This document shows positions 20,162 through 30,800 of a stretch of DNA of 36,293 bases, piece by piece (positions within the stretch are counted from its first letter, which is position 1; each line of letters starts with the position of its first letter). Source of the DNA: Chara braunii (Eukaryota > Streptophyta > Charophyceae > Charales > Characeae); assembly GCA_003427395.1 (NCBI GenBank), contig BFEA01000592.1, forward strand, positions 832,131 through 868,423, read 5' to 3'. The notes beneath the pieces were generated by a model. That model worked only from the letters and a program-made list of their open reading frames with translations, was not told the DNA's origin and did no database searches. The translations under genes and the position numbers were made by a program.

Positions 20162-20734
20162 TGGAGACATGGTTTGATGGAGGCCTCTACCCAAGGACCT
20201 TCCCAATCATCCTCTCCCCGGTCCTAGACAACCTTCGGCTTCTCGTTAGGTGTCCCTATTCCTGGCCAAAACTAGGGACGCGGACCTTGACCGAGACCTT
20301 TGAAGGCACTCTCGCCTTTGTTCTGATAAAATCTCTCGCAATCAAATATACATACATATATATGTATACTTAATATCCACTCGGCTCTTTCTGCAGTCCA
20401 GTACAGAAAGGCTAGGTCTCCATCTTGGCCCACCATAGCCTGGCTGATCGGACCAGGACTACGGCCTACCGCATTGTTACTTTTAGCGGGAGTACCCTCG
20501 TTGGTTACGCAACGATAGGTTTTCTCTAGATAAGCATTCAATCACGATTTCCCAAAAATTCTCAAACTTTACTACCCCACGGAGTAATTTTCCTGGGGCG
20601 GGCAACTCCCCTTAAACTCTTACTCCGCGGTCTCGCAGCCAGGTTGCGTCGGCTAGCAGCCATCCACTGGGGTTATGCCCGAGAGGTGCTAATCTTTACC
20701 GCTTAGCTTGGTATTCCCCTACTATGTCTCAGAA
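20162..20734. other. No gene seen
   Basis: Mixed sequence with an (AT)n patch near 20347-20366. No feature I can support. Confidence 0.4.
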
Positions 20735-21007
20735 CTAGCACAAGTGGTTAGACGGAGCGTCGCAAAACCAATCACGGGCCCACTGCGGAATTACGCAAGG
20801 GTCTGAAAGCTCTCTCACGAAAGGCATGGCATCCTTCACACAATCACAAACAAAATCCGCTAGGTCCACAAGGCCGTGACCCCTGACTTGATGAGAGCCA
20901 GCAGCCACCCATCCTGAGACGTCTCTCGCCCTGCACTCTTTTGAGACTTTCTCAAACATTTTGAGCAAACGTGGTCCCTTTTCGTCAGACTTTATCAACT
21001 CAAACAC
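20735..21007 (-). CDS. Unrecognised 90-residue ORF, possible element remnant
   Basis: The minus-strand frame starts MFELIKSDEKGPRLLKMFEK and contains VRGHGLVDLADFVCDCVKDA. Unlike most frames nearby its composition is balanced and protein-like. It lies downstream of the gag remnant in that element's orientation, so it could be a leftover from the same retroelement, but it matches no pol motif that I know. The start and end are those of the open frame and may not be real termini. Confidence 0.25.
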   Translation of the reverse strand: MFELIKSDEKGPRLLKMFEKVSKECRARDVSGWVAAGSHQVRGHGLVDLADFVCDCVKDAMPFVRELSDPCVIPQWARDWFCDAPSNHLC

Positions 21008-22288
21008 TGCTTACCATCTCTTTTTAGGATGGGCTATCACAGGACCCTTTTTAAAATACCCCCCTTTTCGGAGACGAGTCTCCCAGTAAATAACACTGCT
21101 GCCTTCCTCAAACTAAAGGGGTCTCAACCATAGAATAACTCAACCATAGAACAACTCAAACTGAGAAGCCTGCTTATGGGCCTTCCCCACAACCCAACCA
21201 CGAACCAACTCAAAACTGAGGGACCTGCTTGTGGGCCCTCTTCGCAACTCAACTGCAAAACATCCGGCATGGTAAGTATCCAAGTCTCAAAGACTCGCAA
21301 AATCCCTTAGGATTTTCACACTTTCACAATGACGGACTGCACTCCCTCTCCTTATACTCGGCCCTATCCTGCCTGTAGGCAGGCCGCACGAGTATACCGA
21401 AAAGTAGACAGTTCACATCCATTCATCCTCACAAATTCCATACAATCCAATATACATGAGATGTATCTCACACATCTCTCGTACAAAGTCATCATACATT
21501 AGGATTAACCACACATGTGAGAGTGATTGTGATCGTCATATACAAAAATTGGTCTCAGATAAAATCTTGACTCAATATATACACAGGGGTACAATACCCC
21601 AACTCAAACGCGAGCCAAATGTCTCAAATTACATATATACACTCGGAGTTGAACAGTCTCAACTCAACTCGTCACTTGGATCACGCAAGAACAAATGCAG
21701 TTTCCCTGACCAAAGCTATAGCTAAAACAGTTGGATCACGACGTAGCCATACCCCGTTAAGTCAGAGGGACCCAAGTAGCTCAAGACATATCCAGATACC
21801 CTAGGACAGGTAAGACTAAAAGTCATTTATACACGAGTCTTAGAACTGCCTTCCTAGGCTAGAGAGCCTATCTCCCACATGCTGAGGGTTCTTCCCAAGC
21901 CTCTCCTACCTCTCACACCTATACGTCTATGTAGGCCTAGGCACAACGTAGGTCCTATATCTTTTTCTCCTGACCAATAGGCCTAATGGAACAAACCCTT
22001 AATTCGTAACAATACCGTCAGGGTCACTCGGTGCTCTATCTACTTGAGACATTCCAATAACATAACGCGAGGCAGACCTAACATACCCCATGTATACAAC
22101 TATTCTATTGAGGTCCCTTCCGCCTGTGGTTCACGTCACCTTACCGGACCATTATTGCGGGAACCCCTTCCCTCTGTATGCTGTGCCTACCTACAACAGC
22201 TATACGATTGAGATTTCCCACTTGCATTTATAGCCTGCTTAAATTTTCAGGCCCTCCTCTCACAAACCCTTTCTCCTTACGACTACTT
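21008..22288. other. No gene seen; 54-bp tandem duplication
   Basis: Where pol would be expected for the minus-strand retroelement I find no reverse transcriptase, integrase or protease motif. A two-copy tandem repeat of about 54 bp lies at 21153-21260 (units around AACTCAAACTGAG and CCTGCTTATGGGCC). Confidence 0.45.
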
Positions 22289-23847
22289 TCACGAGGCCGT
22301 GCCTGATGCTGCCTCTCGCCGCAAAGCTTCCTTCCGTGTTCCCCCAGGGATGGTTGGGTCGATACGCTCCCCATCCCTGTCAAAAACACCTCCCTCAATA
22401 TCTGTCCTTATAAGACCGCTTGCTTCATCGGTCCTTCGTTCTTGACAAAACTTCATTATGTGCCCCTCCTTGGCACAATGTCTGCAAATGTCTTTTCCCC
22501 AACCCACTTTCTCCCTCCAGGGCCGCCTTTGCTGCCACCACATTCCCTCTTTCCGTGCCCTTCGTCCCTGCAACCCTTTTCTGCTTTCCGATTTTGACCC
22601 CTTCCACCGGCCACGTGGCCTTCCGTCGTTCGTGGTATTGGTGGCTGCAATGGCCCCATACACAAGGCTGGCTGAAACTGGACCGCAGGAGGCCTGGGTG
22701 GCATCATACCCATTTGCGGACCCAAACAAATGCCTTGTACACCGGGCAGATATGAATTATATATGGGTCTTGTTCCCACTTGACCGTATGGCGTCCACGG
22801 CCCGTATAATGCCCGCTTAGTCTGCGGAGGTCCCGCTTGTGTTGGCTTTCCTCCCAATTCTTGCGGGGTGGCCCCTCCCTGCGGCATGCCCTGCCCTTTG
22901 CTGGTACCTTGGCCCCTCTGGGCCCGATTCCTCGCCTTCCACTGAGCCTTCGTCAACTTGGGAGGTTCAGGCTCCTCTTTTTCACCCATCACCCCCCTTT
23001 CCTTGTCTCCTTGAGGGGTACGGTCAATCTTTCCCCAACGATCACATACCGCCTCTTCCCAATGCTCTGGCCACCACTCATTCCTTTGCCTCTCCCAACC
23101 CGCAGCCGACGGTGCCTCTCTGCCAATGGGCCCTCCCCTCGGCTCCGGCACAATAACGAGTAGGGTCATACTAGATTCTCGCTCCTCCTTGATCTCAATG
23201 ACCCCCTCGTTTTCATCTCTTTCTAGGGCGCAAACTTGCCCTATCGGGGTCTTCTTGTGGAGGAGCAACTCCTGGTGATCTTCCCTTACCTCAGCCTCAC
23301 CCTGCCCAGCCGGTCCGTCAGATGCTCCTTCGAAGGTCTTCCTCTCGCCATGCCTGGCTTCTTCCAACCGCGCCAACCTCTCTTCCAGCATTCCAACTTG
23401 CCTCTGTATACCACTCAGCTCTCCTTGCGTTGACGCGGCCTCGGCTGGTTGCTCAGGGCCCTTACCAAGCCTGCATTCCACCCCATCCTCAAGTAACCTC
23501 AACTTCAGAGAAGCTTCCAACTCCTCCCAGGTTTGCGACTTCAACATGAGGGTGTACACCTCCTCACTTAGTCCTTCACAAACGAACACGAGGAGCATGT
23601 ACCACATCGTCTTCTCGTCCCACATTTCGTAAGGCTAAAATCCTGAAAGTCACGCAGAAAGCTAGACAGGTTCCTTCCTTGGAACATCAGGGCGCGGAGA
23701 TCTGGGGGCATTGACGTCTGCAACACTTCGTGCAGCAACGCCTACAAAAGACACGAATTCCTCCAAAGCAAGATCTTGGCAAAGCCGCTTTCTTCCGCCA
23801 TGATGCAGACAGCAGCCTGATACGCACAACGGGCAATAGACCATCAA
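22289..23847 (-). pseudogene. LTR-retrotransposon gag remnant with CCHC zinc knuckle
   Basis: Reading right to left: an N-terminal part with ALEEFVSFVGVAARSVADV (23847-23665), then a 12-codon stretch in another frame (SSFLRDFQDF). Then comes the main frame 23625-22456 with DEKTMWYMLLVFVCEGL and SQTWEELEASLKLRLLE, the helical gag core. A coiled-coil-like VGMLEERLARLEEARHGE and a Pro/Gly/Arg-rich linker follow. The zinc knuckle CRHCAKEGHIMKFC (CX2CX4HX4C) lies in a different frame within 22729-22289. At least three frameshifts separate the parts. Gag would package element RNA into virus-like particles. The Gypsy-like assignment is by general layout, since no pol is present to confirm it. Confidence 0.7.
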
Positions 23848-24042
23848 ACAGTGATTTAAGTAAGCTCAAGCAGACAAGGGCAGACTGCTAGCACTTAAAT
23901 CATGCTATCTACTCCTTACTCATGCGATCAGGCCTCAACCCCTAGTTACCCTGACGCTACCCTTCATAACCACGATAAATGGGCAGAGAGACGACTCCGG
24001 CCAAGTCAAAGGAAACGCATTTAGTGGAGAAAGAGGCACTCC

Positions 24043-24877
24043 CTATCGGCCCACTACTGCCCGAATCTCCTCCCAGTCCACGTTTCCCTCATTCGGATCA
24101 TGAGACGAGGCGTATACGTCCAGCGTATTGGCGTTGTTCCTGAGCCACTGACTAGAGGGCAGGAATCTCAGGTCTAGGTATAGATCATATATCAGTTCAC
24201 ATGTGTATCGCCCATACTCCCAATCTCGCGCCCTCAGAGAAGCTTCAGCTGCCGCCTCTACCCTCGCCTGCCCACCAAAACTCTTCTCTATCAAAAACTC
24301 ACGCAGGATTACTCGCAACGAAGCAGATGGAAGTTCGAACTCTTCAGCGCGTCTGACCTCTACACGGGTTAGTACTTGCTCTTCTCCGCCCCGAGACACT
24401 CCTCTCGCCGACTTTGCTGCAGCTGCCTCGACTACCCTCAGAGGCTTAGCAAACAAGCTTCCATGCCCAAGCGCCAACTCTATCCCATGCTCGATCCAGA
24501 AGGCGGCTGAGGCGTACAGGGTCACCCTTACCATTGCGCATTTCCGCTCATCATCAAACCCAGACTCGATCCAGACAAACGTGTCCGTGCCTATCAACAT
24601 GCCCCACCATGAAGGGAGGTACTCCCCTACTCTGACCATCCTGGGCAAAGATACCTCGAGCCCTCCCTCTTTCTCAATTAGCCTGAGCATACGCGGATCT
24701 TCCCGTGCATAAGGCATCCTGAGTTGCCTTTAATTTGTCTGGGTTCTGCCCATCACAGACAAACATCCAGCATGCGTCTTCTATCATTACACTGACAATC
24801 CCTGCTCCTCTGGGAAGAACAACCCAGCCGTACATACTTAATGGCCAACCATGAGCTAGCCGCTGGAAAAGGGACAT
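24043..24877 (-). pseudogene. Unrecognised ORF between PBS and gag (extra 5' ORF), one frameshift
   Basis: Two minus-strand frames meet near 24715. The first (24877-24674) starts MSLFQRLAHGWPLSMYGWVV. The second (24717-24043) contains RMLRLIEKEGGLEVSLPRMV, WWGMLIGTDTFVWIESGFDD and ends VDWEEIRAVVGR. Joined by one shift they give roughly 275 residues, balanced in composition, with no signal peptide or membrane segment apparent. I recognise no domain. It lies in the position where Ogre/Tat-type plant Gypsy elements carry an additional ORF ahead of gag. A captured host gene is the other possibility. Confidence 0.45.
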
Positions 24878-25925
24878 TCATATAAATTTCTACAGATTGA
24901 TAAGATCCCAAATATGATCCTAATAAAATAACCCACACGAAATACTCCCGAAAGGGGTATCTACTTAAACATATAACTCCACATAACTAGGCGTAAACTA
25001 GGCTTACAAGGTTTGACATCCATAGATGAGTCCAATATACGCCTCAAAATGACATCCTCAAAACAAATGGTCTCAAGTCTTTTAACTTTCTAAGTGGATT
25101 GTCCAAACCTGGAAGGAGCTCAAAGCAATGATCTACCATAAATAACATGATATGCTCTCCACTATCAGGCGCCACACAAGTCTACTACTTCCCGTGGTCC
25201 TTTCTATTGGGCCCTTACCACGGTGCTCACTGCATCTCTTTACGACCTTATACACCTAATTTCAAACATACCATGTGGAGCAAGCCTCAGACTTCTATGG
25301 CTATACAACTCGAGCAACTACTTAGAACCCAAATTCCAAGATTTCAATTCATACTCGTACGGGCTCTCAACATCCTTATCCTAACTCTCCTCGAAGTCCC
25401 TTGACGACTTCTAACATAGTAGGCTTCCTTTACTCATTCTATGCCTCCCCCTAAACCAAAGTGCTATATCGCACCATTGACCGCTCGGGTAACTTCCCTT
25501 AGCCAGAATGGGCACCTTACATAGCCAACTCCCACAACCACCACAATTAGCTTTGTTGATACTGCCTCATCCTACCTTAGGTGTATCAAACATATCAATG
25601 ATCGCCCAAACCCATCAACTATCGGGGTCAGAAGAGGTATCAACTCCAACTACCGTCATACTTAGTCAAAGTACACAAGTACATAGTCGAAGTACGTACG
25701 GGCATAATCAACGTACATGGGCACATAGCCAAAGCTTATCCCTATCGCGCCACCCTTATTGCACCGAACCACAACCCACTCACACAATCAATCCCTTACT
25801 CACTTTCTATCCAACGCCTTCAATCGATCAGCCATAAAGGCTCAACAAAGACCTCTCCTTTTGCCTAGTTCTCAGACTCCCGTACCCGGACGTCATTCCA
25901 CCAGGGACAACGGTAGGCGACCGTT
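24878..25925 (-). other. Leader between PBS and first ORF of the minus-strand element
   Basis: About 1.05 kb without a supported frame, lying between the primer-binding site and the extra ORF. Long untranslated leaders are usual in large plant Gypsy elements. Confidence 0.4.
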
Positions 25926-25944
25926 ATCCCCGGCAACGGCGCCA
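25926..25944 (-). promoter_or_regulatory. Primer-binding site for tRNA-Asp(GTC)
   Basis: The plus strand reads ATCCCCGGCAACGGCGCCA, which equals the 3' end of plant tRNA-Asp(GTC) including CCA, so the minus strand is complementary to the tRNA. Two bases further (25945-25946) the plus strand starts TGTCGGG. In element orientation this is an LTR ending CCCGACA, a 2-nt gap, then the PBS. This fixes orientation (minus) and the inner LTR border. Confidence 0.9.
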
Positions 25945-25946
25945 CC

Positions 25947-27100
25947 TGTCGGGCGCATCGGTCCGGCACCGCACGCGGCACCGCGGGACCCTCTCGGCCA
26001 CGTCACGCAGGAGTTGGACCAACCTCGTCACGAACGCGCAAATGGAGCTTCCTTAGGCCGCTCCGGCCGATTGCGCCAGCCATACCTCTCGCGAGCCCCT
26101 ACGACAGGATAGGGCCTACGCGAGGCACAACTTACTTCTACCTTATGAGAGTTGTCACCTCCCTTCGGTGGGCGTATCCCCGCCGAGCTACCAGTCCACC
26201 GTAGGAAAGCTACTCGGTTGCAATCGCAGAGGTGGACCAGCCGAGGGCGTTTCTCGCTCGCTGTAGCATAGGGGGAACGTGAGGTAATACGCCTATCGGG
26301 CCCGCATGCGAATCGACATCATGGGGGGCTGAAGTTCCAAGCGCGAGTCATCGTCAGTCGACTAGGACGCATCCCACACACCACGCGCACACCACCTTAC
26401 GAACACAAAAATAAAACGCACACACGCGCACACGAAACGGCACACACGAACAACGCGACAACGCTCCTAGCCCCTCGGTAACCATCCCATAACTTTCCAG
26501 CGCGGAAATCGAATAGGCGTCGCGAGCGAGACTCGGTATAAAACCGCGCGGACGCAGGGCTAATTCATATCGACTCGCAATGCAAACGTACGCAAACAGT
26601 CGCAATGATGGCATACTATGTCGTGCCCATAATCGTGGGGGCCCTCGTTAATCCCGAGGGTCGCATTTGACACTCAAGTTTCGGTTGACACGCGCCTTGA
26701 GGGTTAATCTCTCGACGCTGGACAACCGCCATGCGGGGTTGAACACCACACACCCTCTTCTGCACCTTATGTAGAGCGGGTGGTACACAAGTCCATACCT
26801 GTGGTGGCTGTCATCTCTTGCGGCCCCTGGGAATGAGTCCTACCCCAGGCCTGGGCGGAAGTCAAGGGGTTTGACTTTGACGGCTGCCACGGACTATAAT
26901 GTCCAACTATAAAACCTCCAAAAAACAAAGGATAGCAGAGGGTCTTCCTTTTCTCCCAAGCCATAATCTGGTTAACCCCTACGCACGATCTAAGTAAGCC
27001 GCACGCATACCCAAGACACATATAAGTATATATATATACGAGGCTTATTTACATAGGACGATCACTTCTCACAGTCACCGTGGGACTACTCTCAGCCATA
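25947..27100 (-). mobile_element. 5' LTR of the minus-strand retrotransposon (outer border unknown)
   Basis: The inner border is at 25947 (TG on the plus strand, CA in element orientation). The outer end cannot be placed because no second copy of the LTR is in the window. A minus-strand TATATATATA box lies at about 27024-27036, which could be its promoter. CGCG-rich and CACACA-rich stretches occur between. The end given here is arbitrary, just beyond the TATA-like run. Confidence 0.5.
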
Positions 27101-27710
27101 TCTGTATGTAATGGTAGGCGGTCACATCCAGAGTCCGAACCACAAAACATACCTGCAACCACATCAAAGGTACAACAAATGACCACGCACTACAAGGGGT
27201 CAACTTCAACCATTCTCTATGCTCATACCCCTCGCTTAAGCCACGCAAACCTCACTCTTGTGCAACTCCCCAAAATAAATACTCAATACTTTCGTTAAAT
27301 GGCCATTCAATAAAATCCGGGTAAAAACATAATAAAACAATTAAAACCACAGGGCTAAAGCCTTTAGGTTGAGTGGCAAGAGTAGATTGGAGTTGAATCT
27401 CGAACCGACGAATCGACAACCGACCTGTTATCAGTGATAACAGAAAACGATCCTCGTAGGATCAAGTTGAAACTAGTCCAAGTCCTGAATTGAATGTCAA
27501 AGAAAGGTCTGTACCATAAGAGAGGTCAATGCCCAAGCTAAATCATCAGCATATGGGGGATAAACCTCCATAGCACATTCTCACTTAAAGTTAGATGCCA
27601 ACTAAGTCTAAGCTTACCTCTAAGCCAATGTCCAAAGCAAAGGTAGACTAATGACAGAATCTCCCCTATTGAGAATGGATCGCCAAAATCGCCACCTGTC
27701 AAAATATAAC

Positions 27711-28045
27711 CTAACTCCTCTCAATAAAGAAAATTTTGGCAGCGCTTCCCGAAGGAAAAGTGTCTTTTCAGAAATTTGTATCAGTCTGAATATGAAAGCA
27801 AAAATAGTCTTTGACTTTCCAAAGTCAAATTTTGTCTAACTCCCTGAATTAGCAAAAATTTGGGCAGCACTCCCCTTAGAAAAGAAGACTGTCCAGATTT
27901 TTACTAAGTCATATATAAACTTTAGACAAGTTGAACTTTGACAAGTCAAAATTGACTAACTCCCTGGATTTGTAGAAATTTCGGCAGCGCTTCCCGTAGA
28001 GAAAGTGGCTTACCAAAATTTATACAAAGAGAAGTATAACAAAAA
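27711..28045. repeat. Diverged tandem repeat, 120-125 bp, three units
   Basis: Units share CTAACTCCCTGAATT, AAATTTNGGCAGCGCTTCCC and a downstream GTNCTTNCCA-type stretch. The GGCAGC landmark recurs at 27738, 27863 and 27983, giving spacings of about 125 and 120. The units also share palindromic GACTTTCCAAAGTC-like patches. No coding potential. The adjacent stretches 27101-27710 and 28046-28270 hold no gene that I can support. Confidence 0.75.
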
Positions 28046-28300
28046 ATCCCAGAAAATGCGAAAATTGATCTAAGTAAAACTATGTCAACTCAAAAAATGC
28101 AGGAATCGAACTAACTACTATCGCTCTAGCAGGAGGCGAGCCTCTAAAGCAACTACCTGTCAATCTGATATTCAAACCAAGTAGTAGTCTCACTCAGTCT
28201 CATACAGGCCAACCCACAAGGTAAGTACTCTCGCCTCCCCAAGCCAACTTGGCAGATAATAGTTCGTAGTCTCTTGATGCTTTATTCCCTTATACCCAGC

Positions 28301-28307
28301 TTATATA
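28301..28307 (-). promoter_or_regulatory. TATA-like box at the end of A1, reading toward the gag element
   Basis: The minus strand reads CCCTATATAAGC. The equivalent position in the other copy (31840-31846) reads CCTATGTAAG, so the box is altered there. A transcript from it would run leftward out of the repeat toward 28.2 kb. Only motif evidence. Confidence 0.3.
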
Positions 28308-28324
28308 GGGCGTAAAGTCAAGTC

Positions 28325-29139
28325 GTCCAATCTTATAGAACCCGCGTAACTCAGCCATTGAGTATACACGAACAGGTTGCACAACTACTTCTCTCTTCCT
28401 TTTGGGCATATGACTAAGCCGTTCATCTTAGAACAAGGCTCAGCCGCCCCGAACTGTTCAATATCCAAATTAAATATATATATCTGAGCTTGGTGTTCAA
28501 AAGTTGGGCGTAGGACTGAGCCGTTCATCTTAGAACAAGTTCTAGCCTACCCAGGGTTACCTTCAATTATACTCTTAGCTAACCTCTCTTCACTTCATGA
28601 TAAGCTATAGCCAGGCCGTCCAATCTTATGGAACCCATGCCTGGCTAGCCTGTTCATAAATAAGATAGTATAAAATATAGCCAAAATTTTACCTTTTGGA
28701 TTCCAGCATGTGCGAGGCATTGGGCCAGACCCTCCAATCTTATGGAACACATCTAGTCCTTTGCCGGGTTCGTTTCTCTCTGATCCACTGTGTGCGGCAT
28801 GAGTCCAAAGCCGTCCAATCTTATGGACATGCCCTGCCCTCAGCGGGAATTACTCCCTCAGAATAAAACAGGAAGGGGATGAGCCGTCCAATCTTATGGA
28901 CCTGCTCAAGCCTTCTCGATCAAAAAAAAAAAAAACAGAACAAAACCCCAACCAAACACGGCAACCAAACCCTCCAATCTTATGGTACAGGTTTGTCCTC
29001 TGAAAAGTCAGCCACAGTCAAGCCCTCACAATTCAGAGCAATCAGGCCGTCCAATCTTATGGAACTGGTCAGACTCTCCATGCAATTCAAAAATAAAACA
29101 CAACAGTCAGGCTGTCCAATCTTATGGAACAAGTCTGAC
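28325..29139. repeat. Array of ten ATCTTA-loop hairpin modules (copy in A1)
   Basis: Core starts are 28325, 28421, 28523, 28618, 28732, 28813, 28886, 28972, 29049 and 29114, spaced 65-114 bp. The core is GTCCA-ATCTTA-TGGAC in perfect form (28813, 28886), GTCCA-ATCTTA-TGGAAC with a bulged A, or GTTC-ATCTTA-GAAC (28421, 28523). The loop is constant while the stem changes on both sides. Many cores are enclosed by a second, module-specific stem: TAGCCAGGC with GCCTGGCTA (28608-28616 and 28639-28647), TGAGC with GCTCA (28880, 28904), CAAACC with GGTTTG (28966, 28990), and GTCAGGCT with AGTCTGAC, one G-T pair (29106, 29132). Function is unknown; the pattern fits a structured RNA or DNA dyads. Confidence 0.85.
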
Positions 29140-30259
29140 CTCATAGGACCCATTCAGGCTCAAGCAAAACCACCTTTCACCTACCCTTCCCCCCAGATGC
29201 AACCCCTTGTGTTCACAATCTGCCTTCAGGCAATCAACAAACCGAAACTGTGATTCCACACACATTCCTTTATTTAGTCTGACTTGTGTCCTGCCAGTCA
29301 TTCCAAAGTCAAAAATAGGGGTGCATATAGTATACTCAGTCGACCATAGCAAGATGTACAGATAGGGGTTATACTAGGGTATATAGAGGGGAAGCAATGG
29401 TTACCTTTCAGTTCCCTGCCTCTAGAACTCCTTCTGAGTTCCGGCAGAGCTCCCGCAATTGGTGGGACGAACCTCCCACAGAGGCCCTGGCGCGGATTAC
29501 GGGTTGCAATCCCACCTGGCGCCTTCCTCTCAGAACCAATAGACTAGACTCAGAGTAAGAAAGACAGAAGAAGAATCGTTAAGTCTCTTAGATACAAGAG
29601 AGATGCACTCAGACTCGCGGGAGAGGGCCTTGATATCTTCACTCGCCTGAGGGTCCCGCAATGATGGCCAAAGCCCGCGGTCGTCGGTCAACTGAAGTCA
29701 AGCGGCTAGTTGCTAACTTTCAGGCGACCTCCTCGTTCACAACAATAACCCCCTTCCTCAAGCCACAATACCGCCCCCGTTGTCTGAGCTTCCACTACGC
29801 CCCATAATTCAACTGTGTTCCATAGAGTACACCCCCCTCCTCCCTTACTCCTTCGCTGTAGCCCGCTGCCACTTCATGTAGTGGAACAGAGGATACACCC
29901 CACGCACCTCTTTCCGTAACGCACCGGTTTAGAACTAATTCCATCAATCCCATGGTCGGACTTAACTACTCCGACTAGCGGAGTAAGCACTCCACTGGCC
30001 ACGGGTAAGTTCCCAACTCGCAGACTTCCTGCAGTCCCTCAATGCTCCAGGTCGTGGAGCATATCTGCCTATGCGCACACTCGTAGCCAAGTTGGCCCCC
30101 CCCGTCACCGTTGTCCAGTTGATCTGGAAGGCAGTACGCCACCCAGCAGGTAAGTCCTTAACACCGCGACTGCCTTCCCGCTACTTGTCTGATGCGTAGA
30201 ATGAGAATGAGTCTCCCACTATCACTTGCTCAATTTTCTGCATGTACCTGGCCACAAGT

Positions 30260-30800
30260 TGCGTCCGCATTCATCCTCTCCTCTCGGCTTACTCCCGCCG
30301 TCTCCTGCGCACTGATCCTTCTACTAACCTGTAATCCTACTAGCTCTTACATAAAACTAACACTACCATTGAAGTCGCCCTACTTCAAAATCATGGATTT
30401 GGTTCTCCTCCTGCCGAAATCCGTTCAGAAACGCATGAGACCCCCCCCTCTTCTTCTTGTTCCTGACATAGCCCCAGGGCACCACCTTTTTCACTAACCT
30501 CTAATCTTACTAACCTTTTGCCAAAACTAATACTACCATCTAAATCGCCTTATCCCCGAACCTTTATTTTGACCATTAGCTCACTCGATTCCGTTAAGAA
30601 TCGAGTGATACCTCAATTTCTTGTCCCCGTCATTTCCCTCTTCCGCCATATCCTCACGCACTAGCTTTCTCTAACAGCCCTTATCCTACCAATCTAATGC
30701 CAAAACTTATACAACTACTACGCTCGCCCTACTTTAAAACCCCCACTTCGACTCCTCCCTCGCCTATTTTTGTTGAGGATCCCTTGCGTTATCTCTCTCT
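30260..30800. repeat. Diverged tandem units (about 150-180 bp) in C/T-rich DNA
   Basis: Three successive segments share a degenerate order of words: CTAACCTNTAATCNTACTA, CCAAAACTAATACTACCA, TCGCCCTACTTCAAAA, CCGTTAAGAATCG and CGCCATCTCCT. They begin near 30320, 30490 and 30660, and the last runs into the pyrimidine-rich repeat at 30741. It looks like an old tandem array spanning the right border of A1. Confidence 0.5.
30582..30607. repeat. Terminal hairpin of A1
   Basis: CACTCGATTC (30582-30591), loop CGTTAA, GAATCGAGTG (30598-30607): a perfect 10-bp stem a few bases from the right border of A1. It is conserved at 34107-34132 in A2. It could be a transposon end structure or a terminator-like hairpin. 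Confidence 0.85.

Larger units (their letters stand above)
28271..30615. repeat. 2.3-kb direct repeat, copy A1
   Basis: It matches 31810-34140 almost base for base, at an offset of 3539 at the left end, with scattered substitutions and small indels (13 bp near 29957 is absent from the other copy). The left border is CTCTTGATGCTTTATTCC. The right border follows the hairpin CACTCGATTC-CGTTAA-GAATCGAGTG. It contains ten hairpin modules, a C/T-rich half (29730-30600) and, at the left end on the minus strand, TATATAA (28307-28301) and AATAAA (28286-28281). It could be an LTR, but neither PBS nor PPT is found at the inner borders. Confidence 0.85.

Noticed and set aside
22420-23549. Plus-strand Pro/Ser-rich frames
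   Set aside because: Antisense shadows of the gag remnant on the minus strand.
25926-25944. A tRNA-Asp gene
   Set aside because: Only the 3' acceptor and part of the T arm including CCA match; no D or anticodon arms. CCA is not encoded in eukaryotic tRNA genes, so it is a primer-binding site.
28325-29139. CRISPR array
   Set aside because: Spaced repeats exist, but repeat cores are imperfect, spacers are unequal (65-114 bp) and the host is eukaryotic with no cas genes.
30582-30615. Helitron 3' end at the terminal hairpin of A1/A2
   Set aside because: The hairpin fits, but no CTRR terminus follows at the usual 10-12 nt, there is no 5' TC start and no Rep/helicase; left as an unexplained hairpin.
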